NCBI RefSeq assembly: GCF_001411555.2
Contig: NC_049907.1
Coordinates: 35,423,866 to 35,487,865 of the forward strand
Direction of reading: 5' to 3'
DNA: 64,000 nt
DNA from: Juglans regia
Lineage: Eukaryota > Streptophyta > Magnoliopsida > Fagales > Juglandaceae
Each line of letters starts with the position of its first letter. Within the stretch, counting starts at the first letter, position 1. Positions 36,152 through 47,148 of the stretch are shown here, one piece after another. A program made the translations under genes and the position numbers. Below the pieces are notes generated by a model. It searched no databases. It saw nothing but the letters and a program-made list of their open reading frames with translations, and was not told the origin of the DNA.

Positions 36152-37600
36152 ATGACACCATCGTTGGTTCCCTCCTCGGAGGGGCCATCATCGGAAGAGG
36201 CTGGAAAAAAATCCTATGCGCAAGCCATGACGCATTTTGTGGAGTCATCTTTCCGTTTGGCGATGCGGTACCCAGTTGAAGTGGATGGTGAACCAGGCTT
36301 TGTCTTTCATAATCGGAAATGGCTAAGGTTGCTGATGAATTTAAGTTTGCCTTGATTCTAAAGTTTATGCGCGTATGACCATCTATTGACGAGATCAGAA
36401 ATGTTGTCATTAAATCTTGGGGTCTCTTGGAAGTTCTGGTCGTTAATTTTATGGATGATCACTATGTCCTTCTGCACATGAAAAATGAACGTGATTTTGT
36501 GCTTGTAAGGGCACGTGAAAGACAGATGATCGTTGGTCACACTTTTCGACTATTCAGATGGACGAAAGATTTTGATCTAAGGAAAGAATCATCTCTAGCT
36601 CCGTAATGGATATTCCTGCCTGGTTTGCTGATGCATCTGTATCAGAAGGATTGTTTACAAATCTTAGTGACAAGGTTTGGTCATTATCTCAGTACATATA
36701 ATGCTACATTGAATCAAACCAGGGCGTCTGGTGCTCGGATCTGCGTGGAAGTTGATCTAGTGGAAGAACCTGTTCAAGGCTTTCCTATTGTTGTCTCGGC
36801 TAATAGGAAAATTTGGCAAGTGGCTAGGTATGAGAAATAAGAATTTTATTGTGTGAAATACCATCGTCAAGGGCATACATCGGTGGTGTGTAGGACTGGT
36901 TTGAAGAGGAATGAGGGGGATCATGTTGTGGGCAAGAATAAACCAAAAGGTGTGTGGCAGGACAAACAGAAAAAAATTACTATGGAATCTGAGGTGGTGG
37001 CGGATGGCACGGTGGATAAGGGGAAGAGCAAAGTTGGTGCGTAATTGGTGTAGGGTCCTAGCGTTTCTCTGAATGTAGGGGTGGTTGAGGCTGAACTGAA
37101 TAAGGCATTGTTAGTGCGCAAAGTTGGTGAAGAACTGGTGCAGGAACTTAGTGTTTCTCCAAATGCAGGGGTTGTTGAGGCTGAACTGAACAAGGCTTTG
37201 TTAGTGAATGATTATGTGGTAGAGGAGGAGGAGTGTGAGGAGATCAAATGTGACCTTAATCTAGCAAGCTTCTCATCTAATCATGTTCATAATTCGGCAA
37301 CTGTGGCAAGGGAAGAGGTGCAGGGGACGCAAGTTTCCAGCGATGATGCGAGGGTGAATGACAAAGTTTTTATTTGCACATAAATTGATAGTGATCAGTG
37401 TGGTGCAGTGACGGAACTACTAGAGTGAGAGTGTGATTGTGGGATTGTTTCAAAAGTTAATTATGTGTCGTATGAGGAGGAGGGGCATATTCCTAATTCT
37501 ACTAAAGAGAATGCTTATGATTCTGAGCCTGAGAATCCTGCTAAGTTTGTTCAAGAGCATTTGCATACCACTGTGAGGAAGTCTTAGCGAGTTTCTACTC
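36152..37600 (+). pseudogene. LINE ORF1 remnant (DUF4283 and zinc knuckle)
   Basis: Blocks typical of plant LINE ORF1: GKKSYAQAM near 36205, then GEPGFVFHNRKW, ILKFMRV and FRLFRWTKDFDLRKESS in shifting frames. Further on come PVQGFPIVVSANRKIWQ and a knuckle CVKYHRQGHTSVVC near 36855. The second metal-binding cysteine of the knuckle is tyrosine here. A 90-bp in-frame tandem repeat lies at 37033-37212. Stops interrupt in several places. Confidence 0.75.
37033..37212 (+). repeat. 90-bp tandem repeat within LINE ORF1
   Basis: Two units starting GTTGGTG at 37033 and 37123. The period is an exact multiple of three, so a 30-residue block (with GVVEAELNKALLV) is duplicated in frame. Confidence 0.8.
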
Positions 37601-37619
37601 GCTCATCAAAATTGGATTT

Positions 37620-39790
37620 ATGATTGGAAATTTATTAGTCTGGAATGTCAGAGGTTTGAGGCGCTCCAAGGGCTAGTTAAAACAGTTAGTGTGGAAGAAT
37701 AATGTTGCAGTTGTTGCTGTCTTGGAACCATTTCAAGAGGCTACACAGATGACAAAATTGGCTCTTTTCTTGGGTTTCCCACATTTTTGCTGTAATGCTA
37801 GGGTTGATGGTAAGGTATGGGTGTTATGGAAGGAAGGTTATGACTTTGTATGCTCTAGTTTAACGGACCAGTCTCTAACTGGATGGTTAAGTGTGGAGAA
37901 TTTTAAATTACTTGTTACCTTTGTTTATGCAAAATGTACTCGGTCGGATCACAGAGGGCTTTGGCATGAACTTAATCATATTTATTTGGAGATGCATCCA
38001 TGGGTGGTGCTCGGGGACTTCAATATTATTCGATCTGATGCTGAATGAATTGGAGGTAATCCTCGGTCTTTAATGACTGTTTCGGATTTCAATGACTGTT
38101 TAGATTTTTGTGGTCTTGTAGAGTTGCCTTTCCAAGGTCAATCTAGAAAGTGGGCTAGATTGGATAGGGCAGTGGTAAACATTGCTTTTGCTAATATGTT
38201 TAGGCAGTCGTATCTAGAGTATTTAGCTCGAAAAACATCAAACCATAGTCCTATGGTATTATTCTTTATGGTGCCGTGAGTTTCATATGGCCCTACGCCT
38301 TTCAGGTTCCAGAATATATGGTGTTTGCACGCTGGCTTTTCGCCGTATGTGAAAGAAGTGTGAAACGAACCGGATTCTCGTTTTGGGCTATGTCGTTTGG
38401 CTGCTAAATTGAAGAAGACTAAGTAAGGTGGCATTGAGATCATGGAATCTTCATACCTTTGGTTGGGTTGATCAGTCGATCAAGACACTACAAGAGAAGT
38501 TAGATTTTCTCGAAAATCAACTGCAAGTTGAGTACAACTCGAAAATTGAAGAGTAATTTTTGGTCACTAAAATGGAGCTTGCTTAATGGGAGAAAAGGGA
38601 GGGAATTCGGTTAGCTCAAAAAGCTAAGAAAAAATGGCTTCAGGAGGGAAACCAAAACACCAAGTTTTTTAATGCAACGATTAATCAACGATGTAAAATA
38701 TCGACGATCTCTAAGATGCAACTGGTTGATGGTACTGTTCTGGACACACCTGAAGCAGTTCATGGATGGGCCACAGACTATTTCCGTGAATTCCTTTCTA
38801 CGGTGCCAATGGTTCAAGTAGCAAATTTTTCGAGTCTATTAGTGCTAGAAATTATACAAGAGGAAAATGAGATTCTTTGCACTGCCCCTACGGAAGAAGA
38901 AGTCAGATCTTCCATGTTCAATATCTCTCACCACAGTTCGCCTAGTCCGGATGGTTATGGATCATAATTTTTTATCTCTTGCTGGGATATTGTGAAGGAT
39001 GATGTAGTTGAGGCCGTGAGAGATTTTTTCAGTGGAACGGCGTTGCCAAGGTACTATTCCTTGTCATACTTTGTGCTTATTCCTAAAGTTCCAGACTCGA
39101 ATAGTTTTGATAAATTTAGACCAATTAGTCTTTATTCTGTGGTTTATAAAAGCTTTACCAAGATTTTGGTGAAACGATTGACGCCGATGTTACCTAGATT
39201 AATTTCGCAGGAGCAGGGTACGTTTATCTCGGGGCATAGTATTTTTAAAAATATCACCCTTGCTCAGGAAATGGTGCACTCCATTCATAGGAAAACTCAA
39301 GGGGGTAATATTATTATGAAGGTTGACATGGCGAAAACTTATGATAGAGTCCATTGGGATTTTCTCTTAGATGTTCTGAAGGGTTTGGTTTTAATGATAA
39401 ATTATGCCGTATAATTGCGAAGTGTGTGAAGTCTCCTTGGTTTTCAATTATGATGAATGAGATGTACAAAGGTTTTTTTAAATTGTCTAGACGGTTACGT
39501 CAAGGTGACCCTCTTTCCCCTTACTTGTTTATTATTATGGAGGAAGTTTTATCTCGATTACTAAAGAGGAATTTTGAGGAAGGACGAATTGGAAAATTTT
39601 ATCATCCTATGGGTGCATCTTTGGTTTCTCATCTATTTTATGCGAATGATCTTCTTGTATTTGCTAAGGGAGATGCTCGGTATGTTAAAAGATTAACCTA
39701 AACTTTTAAACTTTATGAGAGCTGGTCTAGCCAAAGTATTAATAAGAGGAAATCGAAAATTTTTCTCTCCAAGTACATTAGACATGCAAG
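37620..39790 (+). pseudogene. LINE ORF2 remnant, part 1: AP endonuclease and reverse transcriptase
   Basis: Endonuclease motifs: LLVWNVRGLRRSKG (37630), VVLGDFNIIRSDAE (38005-38045) and SNHSPMVL (38238), where the family has SDH. Reverse transcriptase motifs: FRPISLYSVVYK (39115), GHSIFKNITLAQE, MKVDMAKTYDRVHWDF (39316 on), RQGDPLSPYLFI (39498) and YANDLLVFAKG (39639), where the catalytic box is normally ADD. Several stops and frameshifts. The reading is cut by the antisense LTR at 39804. Confidence 0.85.
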
Positions 39791-39803
39791 GCGTTGTGGT
39801 AAA

Positions 39804-40571
39804 TGATATGAACCCGTGGGAATGAATTCACTTGAACCCACAATCAATTTGAAAACTCTCCAAGAAAGCCAAAAATCAAGTTAAGGATGGAGAACCTAGA
39901 CCTGATGAGAACTCGTTTCAAGAACCTAGATTATATTAAAATCTAGACCCGTTGAAGAACCCGTCTCAAGAACCCAGATTACAAAGGAGGAACGCCACAA
40001 AGGTTGTGATTTACCTTTGATAAGTTCAAAAGTTCAATTAAGAACAAGAGGAGTAAAACTCAACTCACAATGAATAAATTCATCAAATTTCATAAACTTC
40101 ATGAACTGATTAAAATGAGGTACATAGAGTATTTAAAGCAAAACCTAATGAAACCCTACCCAAAATAAAACCTCATCTTCCAAAAATACCCCTAGATGAA
40201 CAGTACCTCGTCTATTGTACGGCGCTACAGTACTCGGCTACAGTAACCCAAACCCTAGTTCAATAAAATAATAACTTTCCCAACATGCCCTTACATCCCC
40301 TTAAGTGCTTCCCATAATAAACTCAATTATTCTAAATTAATAAAATAAGTTCTTTAAATAAATTAAATAAGTTGAAACCCTTTAAGTGCCCAAAGTCTTT
40401 AAGTCATATTGTTGCCCTTTCCATAGTTTATCAAATGAATCAAAACTGAATCTTCATCATTTAAGCTCTTGAACTTGTATTTGGTCAATCTGGAACATGC
40501 AACATATTTTTAAAACTAGGCCCACCTTGGTTCCCATCAATTGTGGTCTACAAAGAATTTATGGGTTCACA
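39804..40571 (-). mobile_element. Solo LTR inserted antisense into the LINE
   Basis: On the minus strand it starts TGTGAACCCATAAATTC and ends GGGTTCATATCA. It has a TATA-like TTTAAATACTC about two thirds along. The LINE reading frame stops in YESWS…RHARR before it and resumes with MFPTNYLGVP (40578) after it, as in uninterrupted LINEs. No internal retrotransposon genes are present. Flanking duplication is unclear (CTTA versus TTTA). Confidence 0.7.
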
Positions 40572-40577
40572 TAAGGT

Positions 40578-42410
40578 ATGTTTCCGACTAACTATCTAGG
40601 TGTTCCTATGATTTCTAGTTGTTTAACGAATAGGCATTTGGAGTCGCTTGTTAATAAAATTCAGGATAAGGTGGCTAGGTGGAAGTATAAATTATTGTCT
40701 CAGGGTGGGTTGCTTATTCCGCTTAAACATGTTCTCTCATGCATGTCTACTCATCTCTTATCTGTTCTGAGTGTTCCCAAAGTGATTTTGAAGAGGATTA
40801 ATTCAATTTTATCTTTCTTTTTTTCTGGAGAGGTAAATGGAAGTGCTAAAAAGAAGTGGTGTTCTTGGTACAAGTTGTGCAGACCGACGTTAGAGGGAGG
40901 CTTGGGTCTTTGAGATTTCTCAGAGGTTCAATGCTCTCTTCACATGAAATTTGCTTGGCGTCTTATGGCGGTTGACAATCTATGGACCAGGTTTTTCAAG
41001 GCAAAATATGCTCGATGTGGGCATTTATTGCTTGCCAAAAATAATACTTCTTGCTCTTGGTTCTGGAAGTCCATCATGTCAGTATTGCCTGATGTGTGTG
41101 AGCATATCCTCTAGAAAGTGAGAAGTGGACGAATTTCATTCTAGTTTGACTGGTGGTTGGAGATTCGACCACTTTGCTTGAGGGTGCCAGACGTGACCAA
41201 TCTGTTAATTCAACTTCGGGAGTGTTGGGTTGACAGGTCTTGGGACTTTGAGGTTTTGGAAAATTTGGTTGGTACTGCTCTTATGGGGGATATTGTTTCT
41301 TCAATTTTTGTTGGTAAAGTAGGGGAAGATATCATTGTGTGGAAGCCTGCCTTGGATGGAAATTTTTCATCGACTAGTGCTTGGGAGATGATTCGAGTTA
41401 AGTCACCTACGCCACCATAATTGCAGTGGTTCTGGCATAAAATTTTGCCAAAGAAAATCTCATTGTGTACATGGAAGGCACGTTTTCAGTGCTTACCAGT
41501 GGATACTTAGTGCAATCTTATGGTATTTCCATGGCATCAAGATGTGACTGTTGTGTGGCTAAAGAGGTAGAGTCTCTTGATCATGTTTTATGGTCAGGAG
41601 AGAGTGTAGCACAGTTATGGCAAAGGGCAGCTAGGGAGTTTGGAATTACAGTATTGCCGTCGTGAACTTGGTGGGGATGTGTCACTCAATGGTTTGCTTT
41701 TGCTAAGAAGAACTTTTAACTAGGTATACTAATTGGTGTCTTTCCTTGTCTTATTACTTGGAAGTCTTGGCAAAGACGTTGCAAAGCTAGGATGGAGGGT
41801 TGTGTGGAGTCTATTGAAGGTTCCTGAGTCTTGCTAAAAACTTGGATGGGCATACTATCGAGTGACTATAAGAAAGCACCCCCTTTCGTTTTCGGATGAG
41901 AGGATTTTACAGAATTTAGGCCTACCCGTGCAGCCCATCCAGGGTCGTCGGGTGAGGTGTGTCTCGTGGTGCAAGTCGTTGTCTAGTTATGTGAAGCTCA
42001 ATGTCGATGGAAGTTGTCGAGGAAATCCGGGTACCTGTGGTGGCTCTGTTTTGGGGGTTTCTCTGCTTATTTTGGGAATAGAACTAATAATGAGGCTGAA
42101 CTTAGAGCCCTCAAAGAGGGGGTGGCTCTATGTAAATCTATGGGTTTTTGTTTTTTGGAAATTGAGTGTGACTTGCAATTAGTGGTGGACTAGGTTATTG
42201 TTGGGAGTTGTTCTATCTAGTATCTTTGGGATTTTTGGAAGGAAGTTTTTCAGGCATTACAAGGCATTACTTTCACGATTCGGCATCAATTTCGAGAAGC
42301 AAACCAAGTTGCAGATTTTTTGGCGCGTCGAGGCGAGGAAGGATTTACATGTCGTTTCAAGGGGGAAGATTCTATGCCTAGGCATTTGAGAGGTATCATC
42401 AGGTTAGATA
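40578..42410 (+). pseudogene. LINE ORF2 remnant, part 2: thumb, zf-RVT and RNase H
   Basis: Resumes with NYLGVPMIS and LVNKIQDKVARWKYKLLSQGG, then GEVNGSAKKKWCSW. A zf-RVT-like segment (ASRCDCCVAKEVESLDHVLW, about 41535-41590) and an RNase H segment beginning LNVDGSCRGNPGTCGG (about 41998) follow in changing frames. The end is near 42410, followed by an untranslated tail. Confidence 0.8.
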
Positions 42411-43001
42411 AGCTGGGCTTACCTTACTTACGTTGTTAAGAGGAGTTTCTTTTTGGATTGTATTGTTTTGTTTCTCTTTTTTTCTTTTGGTTTTGGTTAT
42501 AGGCATGTTTATACTGGTTTTTGGTCGTTGGCATGGGCTTTCAGTTTGTTAACATGATATTCATCTGCCATAAGTGAGAGCTTTTAATAAATTGGGAGGG
42601 GGTCACTCATGGATAGGTGACATTCGTCTCTCTTTTTTTTTTTTTTTTAAAAAAAAAAAAAGGGATTGTTCAATCCTGATTAGAATGTGGTCTCCTTGCC
42701 AATAGGTAACAGACAATAATAGCATAGCCTTTGATTACCTAATCTGCAGGCATGTTTGTTCGGTTGAGGTGTCGATCTATACGATATTTGGATCAATGAT
42801 TCCAAGGTTCAGTTTCTAGTTAAAAATCATGGAATCCCAAAAGATTTTTATTGACATGAGAGAAATTTTGATTCTTTGATGGCAGTAAGAGGTTTGCAAG
42901 TGTCTCTTCCTCTGATTATATAACAAAGATGAATTGGTTTGCCAATGGATTATTTACTGAGTAGCAATCGATTATATAGAAATGCTTAAGGTGGCTGCAT
43001 G

Positions 43002-43586
43002 TAGGGGTGCTACCCGCCCCCTACGGGGCGAGGGCACCCCTTCCTCTTCCCTGCCCTGCACAGGGCGGGGGTTGGGGTTTTCACCCTCGTCCCTTGCCCC
43101 CGGGATGCGGGGGTGGGGTACCCCGCCCAGGTGGGCAGGGTGCGAGAATCCACCTCGTCTCATTCTACTTAAAAAAAAATACTACATTTTATTTGATTTA
43201 AAAATGATTTCTAAACACAAAAGTAATTAAAAATACATTTTTAGACCTAAATTATAAATTTAAATTTTGTAAATATAACTATAATTTAAAAACTATGTAA
43301 TTTTTAAATTTGCTAGTACATATTTTGTGTAAATTGTAGTGTATTAATTTTTAAATTATGTAATTTTTAAATTTTTCATTACATATTTTATGAACAAGTC
43401 TAATAAATTGTAATATATATTTATATATATACAATTTATAAAATATAAATATATATTTATATTTATATATATATAAATGTAAGCGATGGTGGGGCAGAGG
43501 AAATGCAGGGTGGGGGCCTGCCCCTGCATGGGCGGAGCAGGGTTGCCCACCCCACCATGAGGGACGGGCCCCGCTGCCCACCCCTA
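43002..43586. mobile_element. hAT-type MITE with GC-rich ends (585 bp)
   Basis: Perfect 8-bp duplication GCTGCATG on both sides (42994-43001 and 43587-43594). Ends TAGGGGTG … CACCCCTA are exact inverted repeats. Both arms (about 43002-43160 and 43480-43586) are strongly GC-rich, while the centre is almost all A/T with TA runs. 8-bp duplications and a TA-GGG start fit non-autonomous hAT elements. No transposase. Confidence 0.88.
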
Positions 43587-44219
43587 GCTGCATGTGCAAA
43601 GTTTGTTTGTTTGTTCATACGGGCAACCTGGTTGTGGGGGTGCATTGCTTCGCAAGGTAGTTAGTTTCTTCTTCATAGAGAGACATGATAGTACTCAACA
43701 TTCACTCGTGATTTCTTGATTGTTAATTATGGTCTAAATATGCGAATGCATTCCTTATCTCACACATGCGTACTTAATTAATTCTTAATTATCTTGTAAA
43801 TCCATGTCAATTGAAACTAATTAATTGAAATCTTTAAGGGATATGACTTAGACATATTTTTAGCGATGAAATTAGATTGCATATAATTAATTGAGGTCAA
43901 GCATATATCTTCGTTCGATCATGTTTCCTGTTGAGATTTTGAAGCATGAGTATGTCATTTATAGTGTGTATATATATATATATATATATGTATATAATTT
44001 TTTGCATTAAAATATCATCAATGGTTTTATATACAGTAACATGTTAAAGCTGACGTCACTGAGGTCTACGGTCCACGCCACCATAATCAAATCGGAAAAA
44101 AAAAAGGAGGCGGATTCGTTGGGGAATACACGTGTGCAGCACAGATAGAAGAACATGTGCAGTCCGGATAAAAGAACATAGACAGAATGAGTGGAAAATG
44201 GTAGGGTCTTATTATTTAT

Positions 44220-44345
44220 TTATATTTGAATTATTTTTTTAATTTTTAATTTTATTTAATAATTAAGTAAGTTACTATTAATAAAATTATAAAAATTTTT
44301 TAATGATTAATGATATTAAAAAAATATTTAAAATAAATTAATGAT
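44220..44345. mobile_element. AT-rich MITE, family B copy (partial)
   Basis: Shares TTTAATAATTAAGTAAGTTACTATTAAT and following A/T runs with the family, but recognisable ends are missing. Confidence 0.35.
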
Positions 44346-45654
44346 AAAAAATAAATACATTATAAATAATAAATGAGTAATAACTATATTCCTATTTTAA
44401 TACGTAGTATATAGAAATGATAAATATAATTTTTTAATATAATATAGACAAAAGCAGAAGGCTTCACACGTGGACACTTTTGTACCCAATAGTTGTCCGG
44501 CTTTGGAGGGTCACTTTCCTCAAGATTGGATTCTAAACTCACGAAGTAATTTTTGATTTTTCTGATTGTCTTACCCCTTTTTTTTTAACCCCTTTTTTTT
44601 TTTTGGTTTTGTGTCTTGTATAACCCGTGTGAGTTATTTTACTATATAGTTATTATGCTAAATCTTCATCATTTTTAGGATTTACTATATAGTTACTTTA
44701 CCACCTTTTATATATATATGTTGTGTGTTGGTATTTTTTAATAAATGCTATTTATTAATTAATAATCTTTTGTTTAAGAGATCATTACCGTTGCTTCCTT
44801 CGATTTTATTTTCTCTTAAATTTGGATACTTGTACGTAGAAGGCTTCAAGCCGTTTAGATTTTTATTGCTTATTAAAATGACAGTTGAGGTTGTGTCAAG
44901 CGTTGGTGATTTTTTGTAGCTTGATGTTTTATGTCTTGAACGTACGTAGAAATAGTGTGAAGTTTTTGAAAGAACAAAAAGACAAACTGTGTTATAGATC
45001 ATATTTTTTAGAGTATTTTCATTCAAAAGAGAGGTGTTCTTTGAGTGGAGTTTTGAGCTTAAATATTTGTGCAAAGCATGTTTGAGCTATACGACGATCA
45101 GTTGTGCTATTGTATTATGAAAGAGACAAGTCAATAGAAGATCTGATATACATGTTCATTTGAAACTTTGTACACCGTAGAAGGCTTGAATCTCATTAAA
45201 AAGAACGAGATTTTCGTACCTCAATCCAAATTAATTTCGTTTGAATGTTAATTTTATTGTACTTTTTAATATATTATTGTGTATTTCACTAAAATTTTGT
45301 TAAAAATGTGGGTCTATATATATAAAAAATACAGATCACCAGCTTTTTTTCCTTAAATAAAAAATATACGTAGTGAAATATTTTAAGAATTGTATGGATC
45401 TTGTAATTATTAATTTATTTAAATGCCCATTTTGGGAAAATAACTTATAAAAAGAAAAAATAAATGTGCAGGGCACTTTTATTATATATGTTGTTTTAGA
45501 AGGCCAATGTTTTTTTGTAGTGATTGTGCTGATCATGGCCATTATTCCATGCATTAAAGGTTCAAACTGTATGAAGACCCTATGTTATCATAAGAACCAG
45601 GCCGGAAGATGTTGATCTCAATTCAGTTGTTTAGCAAATTAGAAAGGATAGTTT

Positions 45655-45788
45655 TAGTCATGATTGTGCTAACGTTGTATATTTATTTTGAAAAAAGTGA
45701 ATAAAAAATAATTTTTTAATAATAAATTTTACTCTTTTTCAAAATAACTATAAGGTATTTACAGATTTCACCCTAACATTACTCTAAG
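45655..45788. mobile_element. MITE, family A copy (partial)
   Basis: Shares GTGAATAAAAAATAATTTTTT, AATAATAAATTTTACTCTTTTT and ACTATAAGGTATTTACAGATT with the family A copies; the left end is diverged. Confidence 0.45.
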
Positions 45789-46739
45789 CAAATATACCAT
45801 GCCATATATAACAAATTCCCTGTCTGGAGTCTAGCTTTTGTTTGGCCATGTACTTTTGGATCCATTATATATATCTTACGTGGGTCGTTATATGTACCTT
45901 GTACATATATATATATATATATATATATAAATTAAATATTTTAACAAATTTTATTAAATTAAAAAATAAAAATTTGTAACATTATTATTATTGGGTGACC
46001 AAAAATAAGTTTAAAAAAGAAAAATTTTATTTCTCATATTAAATTTTATTATCTTCGATCACACCTAATATGCATGCGTACTGATGGGGTTGACAAGTTG
46101 AGTAACAATTCTCAAAAAAGTAACAATCCTCAGAACGAGTAATATTACCTTAATTAGGAATATTGTTATAGCTACAGTTATTCATATAGATTTGATCATT
46201 GGGATTTCAGTCGCTGACCGATCGACCCTGTCATACCAACATCCTCGATCTCTCTCAATATCTCAATTAACACCGAATAAAATGCAATAATGATGAGGAG
46301 TTGGATAAATTCATGCATTTGTATGATATCTGATCATTCATGCATTTGTATGATATCTCTGTACAGATGATCATTTCCTAACTACGGCTACTCGTTTATG
46401 GAAAAATCTGTCCTTCCAGAGTTCCTTTCACTTTGTCATGGAGAGTCTGAATAGGAATCATAGGATTACGTTGCATATATATATATATATATATATAGCT
46501 TTTATTTCCTTGTCTTACTTAACCTGATCATGCTGGATTGGTTGCTAATTAAAACCTCGTGTGTATACTTCTTTGAGTCGCGTATACATGTAATTATCAC
46601 CTTCTCGCATATATTGCTGTTTATAATACATTCAAATCAATAAAAGCTGGAGAAAGTTCACAAAAATATTATTAACAGTGATATAAAGGAGAAGAAAAAA
46701 AAAAAAGGAAAGACAAATATATAACGGATTAGTGATTAC

Positions 46740-46777
46740 TCTCTCTCTCTCTCTCTACTATATATATATATATATAT
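46740..46777. repeat. CT and TA dinucleotide repeats near the NSH3 transcription start
   Basis: CT run 46740-46756 followed by TA run 46759-46777, about 200 bp before the putative 5'-leader intron. CT-rich tracts near plant start sites are common and can serve as core-promoter or leader elements. Confidence 0.6.
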
Positions 46778-46970
46778 GCTCTCTCAAAAGACAAAAGTCA
46801 AAGAATCTTTCTGGTACTGGTGATGAATACGTAAACTTGGGCATCGCTTTTGTCTTCTCACCCCTTACCGGCGGTTCTCTCCGTCACGAGCTGCCGGTGT
46901 ACTTATCCTCGCCATCTCAACTAGTCCTTACTAACTTCTAGCTCTTCGTTTCCCTGTCCAAAACACCTCT

Positions 46971-47099
46971 GTAAGTTCCCACACCTTTTCTACTTCTTCA
47001 TGCTTTCGTGTTTGGTGTTATCATGTTGTATGTTTTTTGTTACTCTTTGCTTTGTGTTTGTGATCGAGGAGTGAGGAGCAGCATTTTATACTCTTGCAG
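46971..47099 (+). other. Probable 5'-leader intron of NSH3
   Basis: Donor CTCT|GTAAGT at 46971 and acceptor TTGCAG ending 47099 would remove an upstream in-frame ATG at 47008. That leaves ATG 47149, which is followed by a signal peptide, as the natural start. A tiny upstream reading frame (ATG 46823, three codons) would stay in the leader. Confidence 0.5.
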
Positions 47100-47148
47100 T
47101 TTGGAGGAAAAAGGATTAATCTGGGCTGTGATTATTGAAACCAGGAGA

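Larger units (their letters stand above)
35978..42663 (+). mobile_element. Full-length L1-type LINE, decayed, interrupted by a solo LTR
   Basis: Flanked by the exact duplication GATTGTTCAATCC (35965-35977 and 42664-42676), with a T/A-rich tail at 42631-42662. It contains a 5' leader with 23-bp repeats, an ORF1 remnant (DUF4283-like plus zinc knuckle), and an ORF2 remnant (AP endonuclease, reverse transcriptase, zf-RVT, RNase H). Without the LTR insert (39804-40571) it is about 5.9 kb, typical for a complete plant L1. Numerous stops and two catalytic Asp-to-Asn changes make it non-autonomous. Confidence 0.92.
43595..46680. other. Intergenic, AT-rich, with MITEs and TA microsatellites
   Basis: Contains TA repeats (43967-43989, 45904-45929, 46474-46497), a family B MITE (about 44220-44345) and a family A MITE (about 45655-45788). 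Two 26-bp tandem units (ATTCATGCATTTGTATGATATCT) start near 46311 and 46338. No gene recognised. Confidence 0.5.

Noticed and set aside
36921..37193. Minus-strand open frame with repeated serine/threonine-rich units
   Set aside because: It is the shadow of the 90-bp tandem repeat in the plus-strand LINE ORF1.
42982..43230. GC-rich open frames on both strands
   Set aside because: They fall in the GC-rich arm of the hAT-type MITE; stop-poor because of base composition.
44052..44059. TGACGTCA palindrome as a regulatory site
   Set aside because: A single short motif about 3 kb from the nearest gene; expected by chance.
47008..47148. N-terminal extension of NSH3 from an upstream in-frame ATG
   Set aside because: Probably within a 5'-leader intron (46971-47099), and it would bury the signal peptide.
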